A stretch of 64,000 nt of DNA. Origin: Prauserella endophytica (GTDB taxonomy: Bacteria; Actinomycetota; Actinomycetes; Mycobacteriales; Pseudonocardiaceae). The stretch lies in assembly GCF_005146945.1 (NCBI RefSeq), contig NZ_SWMS01000002.1:600622-664621 (forward strand). Reading direction: 5' to 3'. Numbering within the stretch: position 1 is the first letter of the stretch; each line of letters opens with the position of its first letter. Below are positions 31,876-40,089 of the stretch, piece after piece. Under the pieces are notes generated by a model that was not told the origin of the DNA, did no database searches, and was given only the letters and a program-made list of their open reading frames with translations. The position numbers and the translations under genes are program-made.

Positions 31876-32391
31876 TCACCTCGGTGTGAGTGGACCTCGG
31901 GTCCGCAGGACGCGGGCCCGCAGTGCGAGCGGTACGGCCGCGGCGGCCACGCCCGCCGCCACCGCGGCGACGCCCCACCAGTGGCCGGAGAGCGAGTCGA
32001 GTCCGAGCGCGTGGTCGAGCGACCAGGTGCCGGGGCCGCTGAAGGCGAGCACGGCGGCGAGCGCGCCGTAGCAGAAGGGCACCTCGCAGCCGCCCTTCAC
32101 CGCCCAGAATCCGTTGGGCGCGGTGGCGACGGCGGCGACGGTCATCGTGCCGATCACCAGCGCGCAGCCGCCGGGCGTGAGTAGCCCGGTGGCGATCGAG
32201 CCCGCGCCGAAGAGCTCGGTGAGCCCGGCGAGGACCACGAGCCGTCGTCCCGGCACGAACCCCCACTGCTCGAAGATGACGGCGGTGCCCTGCTGCCCGG
32301 CGCCGCCGAACCAGCCGAGGAGCTTCTGCGTGCTGTGCCCGAACAGCAGCCCGGCCAGCAGGATCCGCAGCAGGAGCAGGGCGAGGTTCAT
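31876..32391 (-). CDS. DoxX-family membrane protein
   Basis: A 171-residue four-helix membrane protein: LLLRILLAGLLFGHSTQKLLGWFGG near 4-28 is the DoxX signature; FGAGSIATGLLTPGGCALVIGTMTVA and CYGALAAVLAFSGPGTWSLDHALG are further helices. DoxX proteins are quinone-linked or of unknown role in membranes. The start overlaps the end of the dioxygenase gene (ATGA), so it belongs to the ring-cleavage operon. Confidence 0.88.
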   Translation of the reverse strand: MNLALLLLRILLAGLLFGHSTQKLLGWFGGAGQQGTAVIFEQWGFVPGRRLVVLAGLTELFGAGSIATGLLTPGGCALVIGTMTVAAVATAPNGFWAVKGGCEVPFCYGALAAVLAFSGPGTWSLDHALGLDSLSGHWWGVAAVAAGVAAAAVPLALRARVLRTRGPLTPR

Positions 32392-33251
32392 GGCAGGCGC
32401 TCGAGTACGAAGTCGAACCGGGCGTGGAGGTAGGGCCGGTCGATGGTGCCGCCGTCGGGCGAGGGGCCTGCCTCGTGCTCGGTGAACGGGACGACGAGCG
32501 CGTCCTTGGTGCCGAACACGACGTCGGTGTCCAGGTACTCGGCGCCTTCCTGGAACAGGTGCGTGATGAGCGTGGCGTAGCCGGGCTCGTCGAGCAGGAA
32601 ATGGACGTGGGCGGGCCGGAAGTGGCTGATGCCCGTCCTGCGGATGAGGTCGCCGACGGGCCCGTCCATGGGGATCGAGTAGCCGCGCGGGGCGATGGTG
32701 CGCACGCAGTACGTGCCGTCGGCGCGGGCGCGGTACTTCGCGCGGAGCCTCGCCTCGTCGACGTCGGCGAGCTGGGCCTCGTAGTAGCCCTCGGCGTCGG
32801 CCTGCCAGACGTCGAGCACCGCGCCTGGCACCGGGTTGCCGTCGGTGCCGGTGACCGTGCCGGTGATGAACAGCGGCGTGCCGGGCAGGCCGTCGGCCAT
32901 GTCGTCGCCGAACTCGGCGGGCGGGGAGTCCTCGATGTGGAAGGGGCCCAGCACGGTCGCGGGTGTGGCCTTTTCGGAGAAGCGGTTGTTGAGCTGGACG
33001 ACGAGCATGCTCAGCCCGAGCACGTCGGAGGCGAGGATGAACTCCTGCCGTTTGTCGTCGCTGAGCTTTCCGGTGGCGGTGAGCCATTCGATGGCGGCCG
33101 CCCATTCGGACTCGGTGAGCCGGACCTCCCTGGCGAAGTCGTGCAGGTGCCGCACGAGCGCGGTCATCAGCTCGGCGAGCCGGGGCGAGCCGGCGGTGTT
33201 CCAGCGCTGCTGTGCGAGGTCGGTGATGTTGTCCTCGTTGACGAAAGCCAT
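32388..33251 (-). CDS. intradiol ring-cleavage dioxygenase (catechol/hydroxyquinol type)
   Basis: A 287-residue non-heme Fe(III) enzyme. A helical dimerisation domain (about 1-100) is followed by LGPFHIEDSPP near 100 and VLDVWQADAEGYYEAQ near 142 (first Tyr ligand), RTIAPRGYSIPMDGPVG near 181 (second Tyr) and GISHFRPAHVHFLL near 204 (His ligands). It opens catechol, hydroxyquinol or a related 1,2-diol to a cis,cis-muconate-type acid. Length and RGYSIP.DGPVG favour the hydroxyquinol/catechol 1,2-dioxygenase group over protocatechuate 3,4-dioxygenase. Confidence 0.93.
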   Translation of the reverse strand: MAFVNEDNITDLAQQRWNTAGSPRLAELMTALVRHLHDFAREVRLTESEWAAAIEWLTATGKLSDDKRQEFILASDVLGLSMLVVQLNNRFSEKATPATVLGPFHIEDSPPAEFGDDMADGLPGTPLFITGTVTGTDGNPVPGAVLDVWQADAEGYYEAQLADVDEARLRAKYRARADGTYCVRTIAPRGYSIPMDGPVGDLIRRTGISHFRPAHVHFLLDEPGYATLITHLFQEGAEYLDTDVVFGTKDALVVPFTEHEAGPSPDGGTIDRPYLHARFDFVLERLP

Positions 33252-33286
33252 CGCTCTCCTCGATCCGGCGACGGTGACGGCTGCTG

Positions 33287-33322
33287 CGGACGATGGTCCG
33301 TGGTGCGGACATTCTTGTCCGC
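33287..33322. promoter_or_regulatory. tandem GTCCG/CGGAC operators
   Basis: Two dyads lie side by side in the gap between the divergent dioxygenase and CoA-transferase genes: CGGAC-GATG-GTCCG (33287-33300) and GCGGAC-ATTCTT-GTCCGC (33305-33322). A third is at 33375-33389. Repeated identical half-sites in a divergent promoter region point to one regulator, probably the IclR protein at 29535. Confidence 0.6.
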
Positions 33323-33343
33323 GTGGTGCCCGCGGGGCAAGGT

Positions 33344-33349
33344 TTGACA
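33344..33349 (+). promoter_or_regulatory. candidate -35 box of CoA-transferase gene
   Basis: TTGACA at 33344-33349 is a perfect -35 sequence, 32 bases before the ATG. No clear -10 or Shine-Dalgarno sequence follows before the start, consistent with a leaderless mRNA beginning at or near the start codon. Confidence 0.4.
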
Positions 33350-33374
33350 GGAGTTGAAGTCCTAACGAACACTG

Positions 33375-33389
33375 GTCCGCATGGCGGAC
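33375..33389. promoter_or_regulatory. operator-like dyad spanning the start codon
   Basis: GTCCGC-ATG-GCGGAC: the ATG of the CoA-transferase gene is the exact centre of a perfect six-base inverted repeat, with the same half-sites as the two dyads at 33287-33322. A repressor bound here would block transcription start or elongation of the plus-strand genes. Confidence 0.5.
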
Positions 33390-34544
33390 ACTTACGTGCC
33401 AGGAGCCCTGGACGGGCTGCTGGTCGCCGATTTCTCCCGGATACTCGCCGGGCCCTACGCGACGATGCTGCTGGGTGACCTCGGCGCCGAGGTGATCAAG
33501 GTCGAGGCCCCCTCGGGCGACGACACGCGCACGTGGGTGCCGCCGGACCGCGAGGGCGTCTCGACCTACTACCTGGGCATCAACCGCAACAAGCGCTCGA
33601 TCGCACTGGACCTGGCCGACGACGGCGACCGTGAGCTCGCGCGCAGGCTCGCCGCCCGCGCCGACGTGCTGATCGAGAACTTCAAGCCGGACGGCCTACG
33701 CCGATTCGGGCTCGACTACGAGACGGTCAGCCGGGACAACCCCCGCGTCGTCTACGCCTCCATCAGCGGCTTCGGGACCGCGGGCGGCGCGGCGCTGCCC
33801 GGCTACGACCTGCTGGTGCAGGCGGCGTCGGGACTGATGAGCCTCACCGGTGACCCGGACGGACCGCCGTACCGCGCCGGGATCTCGGTGTTCGACGTGA
33901 TGACCGGCATGCACGCGGCCATCGGCATCCTGGCCGCGCTCAACCACCGCCACGCTACGGGCGCAGGACAGCACGTGGAGGTGAACCTGCTGTCCTCGGC
34001 GCTGTCCGGGCTCGTGAACCACACGTCGGCGTACGTCGCGGGCGGGGTCGTGCCACACCGCATGGGCAACGCGCACCCGAGCCTGTTCCCGTACGAGCCG
34101 CTGCCGTGCGCCGACCGCGAGCTGATCGTGATCGCCGGCAACAACGGCCAGTTCCGCAGGCTCTGCGGGGTGCTCGGGCTGCCGGAGCTGCCCGGGGACG
34201 AACGGTTCGCCACCAACGAGTCCCGCACGGCCAACCGGGAGGCGCTGCGGCCGCTGCTCGTGGCGAAGCTGCGTGAACGCGGCGCCGACGAATGGTTCAA
34301 GGAGCTCTCCGCCGCGGGTGTCCCGTGTGGACCGATCAACCACGTCGACGGCGGCGTGGCGCTGGCCCGCGAGCTGGGCCTCGACCCCGTCGTCGAGGTC
34401 GGCGAGGGCGAGCGCGCGGTTCCGGTGATCCGCAGCCCGATCGGGCTCAGCGCCAGCGCGAGCAGGCACGTGCTGCCCCCACCCGCCCTGGACGAGCACG
34501 GCGCCGAGATCCGTGCGTGGCTCACCGATGAGGAGTCCCGATGA
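33381..34544 (+). CDS. CaiB/BaiF family (class III) CoA-transferase
   Basis: A 387-residue enzyme: LDGLLVADFSRILAGPYATMLLGDLGAEVIKVE near 9-41, YYLGINRNKRSIALDL near 64, RADVLIENFKPDGLRRFGLDY near 93 and YRAGISVFDVMTGMHAAIG near 168, where the Asp is the catalytic residue that carries the CoA anhydride. It moves CoA from one acyl-CoA to a carboxylic acid. The four-base overlap with the next gene means the two act in the same pathway. Divergent from the ring-cleavage operon and linked to it by shared operators. Confidence 0.92.
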   Translation: MADTYVPGALDGLLVADFSRILAGPYATMLLGDLGAEVIKVEAPSGDDTRTWVPPDREGVSTYYLGINRNKRSIALDLADDGDRELARRLAARADVLIENFKPDGLRRFGLDYETVSRDNPRVVYASISGFGTAGGAALPGYDLLVQAASGLMSLTGDPDGPPYRAGISVFDVMTGMHAAIGILAALNHRHATGAGQHVEVNLLSSALSGLVNHTSAYVAGGVVPHRMGNAHPSLFPYEPLPCADRELIVIAGNNGQFRRLCGVLGLPELPGDERFATNESRTANREALRPLLVAKLRERGADEWFKELSAAGVPCGPINHVDGGVALARELGLDPVVEVGEGERAVPVIRSPIGLSASASRHVLPPPALDEHGAEIRAWLTDEESR

Positions 34545-35329
34545 CCGCCGAACGCGGCTATCCCACGTCGATCGGCACGTCCGACGCCGACACGATCAGC
34601 CTGCTCGGCCACGACCTCGCCGGTGACCTGATGGGCAAGACCGGCTTCGGTGAGCTGGCCTTCTGGCTGGCGAGCGGGCGACGGCCGGGTGCGGGCGAGG
34701 TGCGGGTGTTCGAGACCGTGCTCGTGGCGCTCGCCGACCACGGGTTCACGCCCACGGCCATCGCCGCCCGGCTGACCCTGTACTCGGCGCCGGAGTCGAT
34801 CCAGGGCGCGCTCGCGGCCGGCCTGCTCGGCGGCGGCTCGCGGTTCCTCGGCGTCACCGAGGACACCGGCCGGTTCCTGGCCGAGGTACTCGCCTCCGCA
34901 GAGCGGCCACCGGCGACGGCGGCGGAGTTCGACGCCCTCGCCCGTACGGCGCTGGCCGAGCGGAAGGCGGAGAAGCGGCTCGTGCCGGGGCTCGGTCACC
35001 CGGTGCACAAGCGGCAGGATCCGCGCACGCCGGTGCTCGTGCGCGTCGCGCGCGAGGAGGGCACCCACGGCCCGCATCTCGCCCTGTTCGAGGCGATCGG
35101 CAGGGCGGCTCCGGACGTGCTCGGCAAACCGCTGCCGCTCAACGGCGCCGGGGTCTGCGGCGCGGCGCTGGCGGATCTGGGCTTTCCGGTCGAGCTGCTG
35201 CGTGGTGTCGCGCTGCTCGCCCGCACCGCCGGCCTGCTCGGGCACCTGGCTGAGGAGCTGCGCCGCCCCGTCGCGGGCGACGTCTACCTCACGGTCGACC
35301 GCAACGCCCGCTACGTTCCCGATTCCTGA
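34541..35329 (+). CDS. citryl-CoA lyase-like (citrate synthase fold)
   Basis: A 262-residue citrate-synthase-fold protein, shorter than true citrate synthase (about 370-430). Recognisable are SDADTISLLGHDLAGDLMGKTGF, FLASAERPP-type linkers, LVPGLGHPVHKRQDPRTPVL near 148 (first active-site His) and KPLPLNGAGVCGAALADLGF near 200. Citryl-CoA lyases cleave a citryl- or citramalyl-type CoA ester by retro-Claisen reaction. Coupled translationally to the CoA-transferase, which could supply the CoA ester. The 3' end overlaps the convergent hydrolase gene by 19 bases. Confidence 0.85.
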   Translation: MTAERGYPTSIGTSDADTISLLGHDLAGDLMGKTGFGELAFWLASGRRPGAGEVRVFETVLVALADHGFTPTAIAARLTLYSAPESIQGALAAGLLGGGSRFLGVTEDTGRFLAEVLASAERPPATAAEFDALARTALAERKAEKRLVPGLGHPVHKRQDPRTPVLVRVAREEGTHGPHLALFEAIGRAAPDVLGKPLPLNGAGVCGAALADLGFPVELLRGVALLARTAGLLGHLAEELRRPVAGDVYLTVDRNARYVPDS

Positions 35330-36159
35330 GCGCCGGTGACGAGTTCGGCGAGGTGCTCCGGGTTTTCCTCGACGACGAGGTGGCCGGCCGAGGGGAGGAC
35401 CTGGAGCTCCACGCCCAGCGTCCTGCGCACGGCGGGAGCGAGCTTCCGGCTGGGCAGGAACACGTCGGACTCGCCCACCACCACGGCGCGCGGCACCTCG
35501 CGACCGGCGACCGCGGCCTCTCCCGGGTCGGCGGTGGAGCGGACGTGGCGGGCCACGAGTGTCATCCACTCCACGAGCTCAGGACGTGGCGCATGCGCGG
35601 GCCCGTGCATCAGCCGGAGCAGGCGCGCGCTGGCGGTGGGCGTGCGCCGGAGCACCCAGTTCGTGGAAGCCGCGAGGATGGCGGGGGTGATCCGCAGCCG
35701 GGTGAGCCCGCCTGGCGACACCAGCACCTGGTTCCGGACCAGCGGTGAGTCGGCGGCGAGCGCGATCGCGGCGCCGAGCGAGTGGCCCAGGACGGTCACC
35801 GGGCCGCGTGCGGTCTTTTCGATCAGCGCGGTCAGCCAGCGTCCGTACCAGTCCAGCCTGCCGGCGCGTGGAATCCGCTCGCCGCTGCTGAGGCCGGGCT
35901 GGCCGGGCAGGTCGGCCACGACCACGCGGCAGTGTGCGGCCAGCGCGGTGGCCAGTGGGAGGTAGGCGGCCGCGCCGAAGTTGGTGCCCGGCACGAGCAG
36001 CACGGTGTACTCACCCCGGCCGGCGGCGACCACGTGCGTGGGGGTTCCGTGCGCGACGGTCGTCTCGCGTTCGTGGGCGACCGCCCACCGGTCGAACCGC
36101 TCGTGGCACCACGCGGCGACGGCCTCCCGGCCTGCCGGTGTCCGGTAGATCGAGGTCAC
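35311..36159 (-). CDS. alpha/beta hydrolase
   Basis: A 282-residue hydrolase starting at GTG: VLLVPGTNFGAAAYLPLATALAA near 52, VVVADLPGQPGLSSGER near 79, VTVLGHSLGAAIALA near 121 (Ser), RAVVVGESDVFLPSRKL near 225 (Asp) and VLPSAGHLVVEENPEHLAELV near 250 (His). Substrate unknown. It begins four bases after the stop of the gene at 36161 and probably shares its mRNA. Its end overlaps the convergent lyase gene by 19 bases. Confidence 0.88.
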   Translation of the reverse strand: MTSIYRTPAGREAVAAWCHERFDRWAVAHERETTVAHGTPTHVVAAGRGEYTVLLVPGTNFGAAAYLPLATALAAHCRVVVADLPGQPGLSSGERIPRAGRLDWYGRWLTALIEKTARGPVTVLGHSLGAAIALAADSPLVRNQVLVSPGGLTRLRITPAILAASTNWVLRRTPTASARLLRLMHGPAHAPRPELVEWMTLVARHVRSTADPGEAAVAGREVPRAVVVGESDVFLPSRKLAPAVRRTLGVELQVLPSAGHLVVEENPEHLAELVTGAQESGT

Positions 36160-36160
36160 G

Positions 36161-36619
36161 TCAGGCCCGCTGTCCGGGCTGGGAGGTGCGCCGCTGCCGG
36201 TCCAGGTAGCGGGCCATCAGTTCCCAGTACACGAGCAGCAGAGCCAGCTGTGCCGCCGTGGCCGTGGCCGCGGGTGCGAGCCGACGCCCGCGGGCGGCGA
36301 CCACCGCGACGGTCCCGGCGATCGCGGCCCCGGCGTTGACCCCCAGCGCCACGTCCCGTGGGCGGTCGACGAGCCACAGCTCCTCACCGAGGATCGCGCG
36401 AGTCGCCCAGGCGCGCTCGTCGGCCGGTGGCGGGAAGACCACCGGGTTGAGCGCCATCCAGGAGCCCACGAGCGCCGCGTGCCGCCAGTTCCGCGTCCAT
36501 ACGGGCACGAGCACCAACGGGGCAGTCGCCCAGCGCGTCCAGGCGCTCCACGGATTGGCGTGCCGGGCGAACACGGCACGGCGAAGCCTTGCCAGTGTGG
36601 TCGAGGGGGTGGTGTCCAT
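36161..36619 (-). CDS. DUF6653-like membrane protein
   Basis: A 152-residue protein with RLRRAVFARHANPWSAWTRWATAPLVLVPVW near 10-40, a helix WRHAALVGSWMALNPVVFPPP and C-terminal helices AGAAIAGTVAVVAARGR and AAQLALLLVYWELMARYLD. The HANPWSAWTR..T.PL motif is shared by many small actinobacterial and haloarchaeal membrane proteins (I recall DUF6653). Function unknown. ATG chosen at the conserved MDTTPS start. Confidence 0.7.
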   Translation of the reverse strand: MDTTPSTTLARLRRAVFARHANPWSAWTRWATAPLVLVPVWTRNWRHAALVGSWMALNPVVFPPPADERAWATRAILGEELWLVDRPRDVALGVNAGAAIAGTVAVVAARGRRLAPAATATAAQLALLLVYWELMARYLDRQRRTSQPGQRA

Positions 36620-36689
36620 GGCTGTGCTCCATCCCGGGGCCGGTCGCTCACTCACGCCGACCAGACTTCCCGGCACACCGGAGATCACC

Positions 36690-36959
36690 TTACTCCCGTG
36701 TGGCGTCAGCGGAGTCGCGCCACGTCCGGTAGCCCTGTGGCAGGCACACCGCGCACGGCCGGTAGCCCGCGCTGATGGCGGTGACCTCGTCGGCGAAGAA
36801 CACCCGCTGCGCCGCGTAGCCGCCACCGCCGATCGCGCGCAGCGCGGAGGGGCAGTTGAGGCGGCCGTAGATCCGGCTCGCCCGGTGGCCGCCGAGCCGA
36901 CCCGGCGCCTCGCTCTCGTACGGCACCCCGTCGGTGCCGATCAGCGTGTAGGTGGGCAT
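36690..36959 (-). CDS. Ada-like zinc-binding domain protein
   Basis: An 89-residue protein: GGHRASRIYGRLNCPSALRAI then RVFFADEVTAISAGYRPCAVCLPQGYRTW. This matches the N-terminal metal-binding domain of Ada (Cys...Cys-x-x-Cys; VFF...A.AGYRPC..C.P), the part that takes methyl groups from DNA phosphotriesters, but there is no methyltransferase or AraC part. It is the last gene of a minus-strand operon with a 2OG oxygenase, Ogt and a sigma factor. Confidence 0.85.
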   Translation of the reverse strand: MPTYTLIGTDGVPYESEAPGRLGGHRASRIYGRLNCPSALRAIGGGGYAAQRVFFADEVTAISAGYRPCAVCLPQGYRTWRDSADATRE

Positions 36960-36962
36960 GGT

Positions 36963-37694
36963 TCAGGTCGCGTCGTGGAAGACGAGGCCAAGGGTGTGCC
37001 TGCGGCCCGAGCGGACCGCGGACACCCCGTGCCGCACCGGGGAGGCGGACCAGCCGCGGGCCGAGCGCACCGGGCGGTCCCTGGTGGTGAAGACCAGGCC
37101 GTGCCCCTGGGGGATCAACGTCGCCGTGCCGCGCGACTGCGCCCGGGGGCGCTGCTCGACGAGCAGGAACTCGCCGCCCGTGTGGTCGGTGCCCGGGTCG
37201 TTGAGGTTCACCACGACTTGCAGCGGGAACACCTTGTCGCCGTAGAGGTCGCGGTGCAGCGCGTTCCAGCCGCCCTGCTCGTAGCGCAGGAGGATCGGCG
37301 TCGGCCGGGTCTGCCCCGCCGCGTGGCACATCCCGAGCCACGCGGCGAGCGAGTCCGGCCACTCGGCGTCCCTGCCGAGCCGCGCGGCCCATGCCCTCGC
37401 GATGGGCAGCAGCCGTGGGTAGAGCTCCTCGCGCAGCCTGCGCACCGGATCGGGGAACGGCTCGGCGAAGTAGCGGTAGTCGCCGTGGTCGCCGAAGCGA
37501 TGCCTGCGCAGGTTCACGGTCGCGCGGAACCGCTCCGGCTCGTCCCACAGCGCCACGATCCCGGCGCATTCGGCGGGCGTGAGCAGCCGGGGCAGCAGCG
37601 CGCAGCCGTACTCGTCGACCTCCTCGGCCACCGCGGCCCAGTCGGCGGCGGCGACGCGCTTCGCGAAACGGTCCACAGTGGATCGGGTGTTCAT
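36963..37694 (-). CDS. 2OG-Fe(II) oxygenase
   Basis: A 243-residue double-stranded beta-helix enzyme: EEVDEYGCALLPRLLTPAECAGIVALWD, NALHRDLYGDKVFPLQVVVNLND near 155 (His-x-Asp iron ligands), GGEFLLVEQRPRAQS, GHGLVFTTRDRPV and the final VSAVRSGRRHTLGLVFHDA (His ligand and 2OG-binding Arg). In this operon, between ogt and an Ada-like gene, an oxidative DNA-demethylation or related repair role similar to AlkB is likely (inference). The start overlaps the ogt stop (ATGA). Confidence 0.88.
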   Translation of the reverse strand: MNTRSTVDRFAKRVAAADWAAVAEEVDEYGCALLPRLLTPAECAGIVALWDEPERFRATVNLRRHRFGDHGDYRYFAEPFPDPVRRLREELYPRLLPIARAWAARLGRDAEWPDSLAAWLGMCHAAGQTRPTPILLRYEQGGWNALHRDLYGDKVFPLQVVVNLNDPGTDHTGGEFLLVEQRPRAQSRGTATLIPQGHGLVFTTRDRPVRSARGWSASPVRHGVSAVRSGRRHTLGLVFHDAT

Positions 37695-38308
37695 GCCGCG
37701 GCCTCCAGGTTCAGCAGGGTCAGTTTGGCCTGCTCGCCGCCGACGTAACCGCCGGACGAACCGTCCGAACGCACCACGCGGTGGCAGGGCACCACCACGG
37801 GCAGGGGGTTGGTGGCGCACGCGGTGCCCACTGCCCTGACCGCCCTTGGGCTGCCCGCGGCGGCGGCGATCTGCGCGTAGCTGGCGGTGTGGCCGTAGCC
37901 GATGTCGGGAAGGTGGGTGAGCACGGCGCGGCGGAACCCCTTGGCCAGGCGGAAGTCCAGCGGTACGTCGAACGTCCGGCGGGTGCGGCTGAAGTACTCC
38001 TCCAACTGGCGCGCCACGGGATCGAGCCGGGGGGCCGCGCGCAGGACGCGGGGGCTGACGACGTCGGCCAGCTTCGCCAGCACGGCGTCGTGGTCCTCGC
38101 GGTCGTAGGCGACACGCAACAGGCCGGCGTCGGTCGCGGCGAGTAGCAGGGTGCCGACGGGGGAGTCGATGGTGCGGTAGGCGATGTCGAGCAGGCCGTC
38201 ACGCTCCGCTGCGGCGGCGAGCCGCTCACGCAGGCGGCCGAGTGCCGCGTCGTCGGTACGGGCGAGCGCGCCGAAGAAGTCCAGGGCGCTGTCGTGTCCG
38301 GTGGTCAT
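37691..38308 (-). CDS. ogt: methylated-DNA-[protein]-cysteine S-methyltransferase
   Basis: A 205-residue protein. The catalytic centre VVPCHRVVRSDGSSGGY is near 165 with the acceptor Cys in PCHRV; upstream are FRRAVLTHLPDIGYGHTASYAQIAAAAGSPRAVRAVGTACATNPLP (DNA-binding helix-turn-helix region) and an N-terminal RNase H-like domain, DSPVGTLLLAATDAGLLRVAYD. It repairs O6-methylguanine by taking the methyl group. It has four-base overlaps with both neighbours. Confidence 0.95.
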   Translation of the reverse strand: MTTGHDSALDFFGALARTDDAALGRLRERLAAAAERDGLLDIAYRTIDSPVGTLLLAATDAGLLRVAYDREDHDAVLAKLADVVSPRVLRAAPRLDPVARQLEEYFSRTRRTFDVPLDFRLAKGFRRAVLTHLPDIGYGHTASYAQIAAAAGSPRAVRAVGTACATNPLPVVVPCHRVVRSDGSSGGYVGGEQAKLTLLNLEAAA

Positions 38309-38796
38309 GGTCTCGCTCCTTCCACACTCGAGGTGGGGCGGTAGGTGGCGCGCAGGGTCCGGATGCCGTCGGCCGCGGCCCTGCGCGCGGCGTCGGTGGT
38401 GCCGCCGGTGATCTCGGCGATGTCGCGGTAGGGCAGGCCCGCCAGGTAGTGATAGGCGACGGCCATCCGCTGCCGGTCGGGTAGCCGGGCCAGCGCGGCC
38501 CACAGGTCGCCGTCCCAGTCCTGCGGCAGGCCGAAGGCGCTCGGCCGGTCCGGTACCTCGCCGACCGGCACGGCCCGCCGCGACCGGGCGCGGGTGACGT
38601 CGAGGGCTTTGCGGTGGGCGATCGTGACGAGCCAGGCCTCGACGTTGGCGCCCTCGGGCAGGTCGGGATAGGCGCGCAGGGCGGCGAGGAACGTCTCCGA
38701 CCACGCGTCCTCGGCTTCGGCCGGACCGAGCACCGCCCGGCACACCCGCAGCACCACCGGCCCGTACTCGTCGACGATCCGCTCGAAAGGTCTCAC
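38305..38796 (-). CDS. ECF-type sigma factor of alkylation-repair operon
   Basis: A 163-residue sigma factor: FERIVDEYGPVVLRVCRAVLGPAEAEDAWSETFLAALRAYPDLP (region 2, about 4-47), VEAWLVTIAHRKALDVTRARSR, then LARLPDRQRMAVAYHYLAGLPYRDIAEITGGTTDAARRAAADGIRTL (region 4, about 105-150). GTG at 38796 is preferred because GGGAGG lies just before it; the other GTG two codons upstream has no room for a ribosome site. First gene of the ogt operon, with no anti-sigma gene adjacent. Confidence 0.85.
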   Translation of the reverse strand: MRPFERIVDEYGPVVLRVCRAVLGPAEAEDAWSETFLAALRAYPDLPEGANVEAWLVTIAHRKALDVTRARSRRAVPVGEVPDRPSAFGLPQDWDGDLWAALARLPDRQRMAVAYHYLAGLPYRDIAEITGGTTDAARRAAADGIRTLRATYRPTSSVEGARP

Positions 38797-38884
38797 TCTC
38801 ACCTCCCGTAGACGCCGCGGCGGGCCGGAACGTGAGATCCGGCGTGCAGGCCCTCATTGTGGCCCTCCCGCGCAGGTGAGAAAT

Positions 38885-38904
38885 GTGATATCACTATGAT
38901 AGTG
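38885..38904. promoter_or_regulatory. overlapping palindromes and -10 box upstream of SPFH operon
   Basis: GTGATATCAC (38885-38894) and CACTAT-G-ATAGTG (38892-38904) are two perfect palindromes that share CAC. TATGAT at 38895-38900 is a good -10 box, placed inside the second. Ribbon-helix-helix repressors bind such short tandem palindromes and one is encoded in this operon at 39868, so autoregulation is likely. Confidence 0.65.
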
Positions 38905-38953
38905 CGGGACGGGGCGCCCGGACGGGGGTCCACAGGGGAAAGGGGTAGCTGCG

Positions 38954-39862
38954 ATGACGATCACCGAGACGGCCGTGGAGATGCCGGCGCCGAGGACGCG
39001 GGAGCGGCAGGCGCGGGCGTTGCCCGGCTTCGCGATGCTGGGGGTGGGCACGCTGCTCGTGCTGGGCGGCGGCGCGCTCGTCGTCGTGGGCGCCGTGCAG
39101 GGGATCGTGCTGCTGGTGGTGCTCGGGGCGGTGCTGGCCGTGGCGGGCGCGGTGCTGCTCGGCGGGCTCACGCCGGTCGCGCCCGGCGAGGCGAGGGTGG
39201 TGCAGCTGCTCGGCCGCTACACCGGCACCGTGCGGGTGGACGGGCTGCAGTGGGTCAACCCCATCACCGTGCGGCGTCGCGTGTCGACGAGGATCCGCAA
39301 CCACGAGACCGATGTCGCCAAGGTCAACGACGCCGACGGCAACCCGATCGAGATCGCCGCGGTGGTGGTGTGGCAGGTCAAGGACACCGCGCAGGCATTG
39401 TTCGAAGTGGACGACTTCGTCGAGTTCGTCGCGATCCAGACCGAGACCGCCGTGCGGCACATCGCCAACGCCTACCCGTACGACATCCACGACGGGCAGG
39501 GCTTTTCGCTGCGCGACAACGCCGAGGAGATCACGGAGAAGCTGTCGGAGGAGATCGGCGCACGCGTGGCGTCGGCGGGTGTGCAGGTGATCGAGTCGCG
39601 CATCACGCACCTGGCATACGCGCCGGAGATCGCGCAGGCCATGCTGCGCCGCCAGCAGGCGGGCGCGGTCGTGGCGGCGCGGCAGCGGATCGTGGAGGGC
39701 GCCGTCGGAATGGTGGAGATGGCGCTGGAGAAGCTCGCGGCGCACGAGGTGGTCGAGCTGGACGAGGAACGCAAGGCGGCCATGGTGAGCAACCTGCTCG
39801 TCGTGCTCGTGGGCGACCGGGACGCCCAGCCGGTCGTCAACTCCGGGACGCTCTACCAGTAG
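38954..39862 (+). CDS. SPFH/Band 7 domain membrane protein
   Basis: A 302-residue protein. Two hydrophobic helices ([23 protein letters not shown] and [22 protein letters not shown], about 25-70) precede the SPFH domain ([43 protein letters not shown]...[46 protein letters not shown]). The rest is a helical, flotillin-like tail with [34 protein letters not shown] proteins build oligomeric membrane scaffolds. Followed five bases later by an Arc-like gene. Confidence 0.93.
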   Translation: MTITETAVEMPAPRTRERQARALPGFAMLGVGTLLVLGGGALVVVGAVQGIVLLVVLGAVLAVAGAVLLGGLTPVAPGEARVVQLLGRYTGTVRVDGLQWVNPITVRRRVSTRIRNHETDVAKVNDADGNPIEIAAVVVWQVKDTAQALFEVDDFVEFVAIQTETAVRHIANAYPYDIHDGQGFSLRDNAEEITEKLSEEIGARVASAGVQVIESRITHLAYAPEIAQAMLRRQQAGAVVAARQRIVEGAVGMVEMALEKLAAHEVVELDEERKAAMVSNLLVVLVGDRDAQPVVNSGTLYQ

Positions 39863-39867
39863 CCACC

Positions 39868-40089
39868 GTGGCGGAACGCAAGAAGCTCCTGCTGCGGCTC
39901 GATCCCGTGGTACACGACGCGCTCGCGCGCTGGGCGGGCGACGAGTTGCGGAGCACGAACGCGCAGATCGAGTTCCTCCTGCGCAAGGCGCTCGCGGACG
40001 CCGGAAGGCTGCCAAGCGGGGTCGGCAAGATCAGGTCGCCGGGGCGGCCGCGAAAGTCCACAACGGAGGGAGACGGTGATGATGACTGA
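39868..40089 (+). CDS. Arc-like ribbon-helix-helix DNA-binding protein
   Basis: A 73-residue protein starting at GTG: AERKKLLLRLDPVVHDALARWAGDELRSTNAQIEFLLRKALADAG is the ribbon-helix-helix (KLLLRLDPVVHDALARWA strand and helix; STNAQIEFLLRKAL second helix). The tail is basic, then acidic (GRPRKSTTEGDGDDD). It probably represses its own operon at the palindromes 38885-38904. The end overlaps the next gene. Confidence 0.88.
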   Translation: MAERKKLLLRLDPVVHDALARWAGDELRSTNAQIEFLLRKALADAGRLPSGVGKIRSPGRPRKSTTEGDGDDD

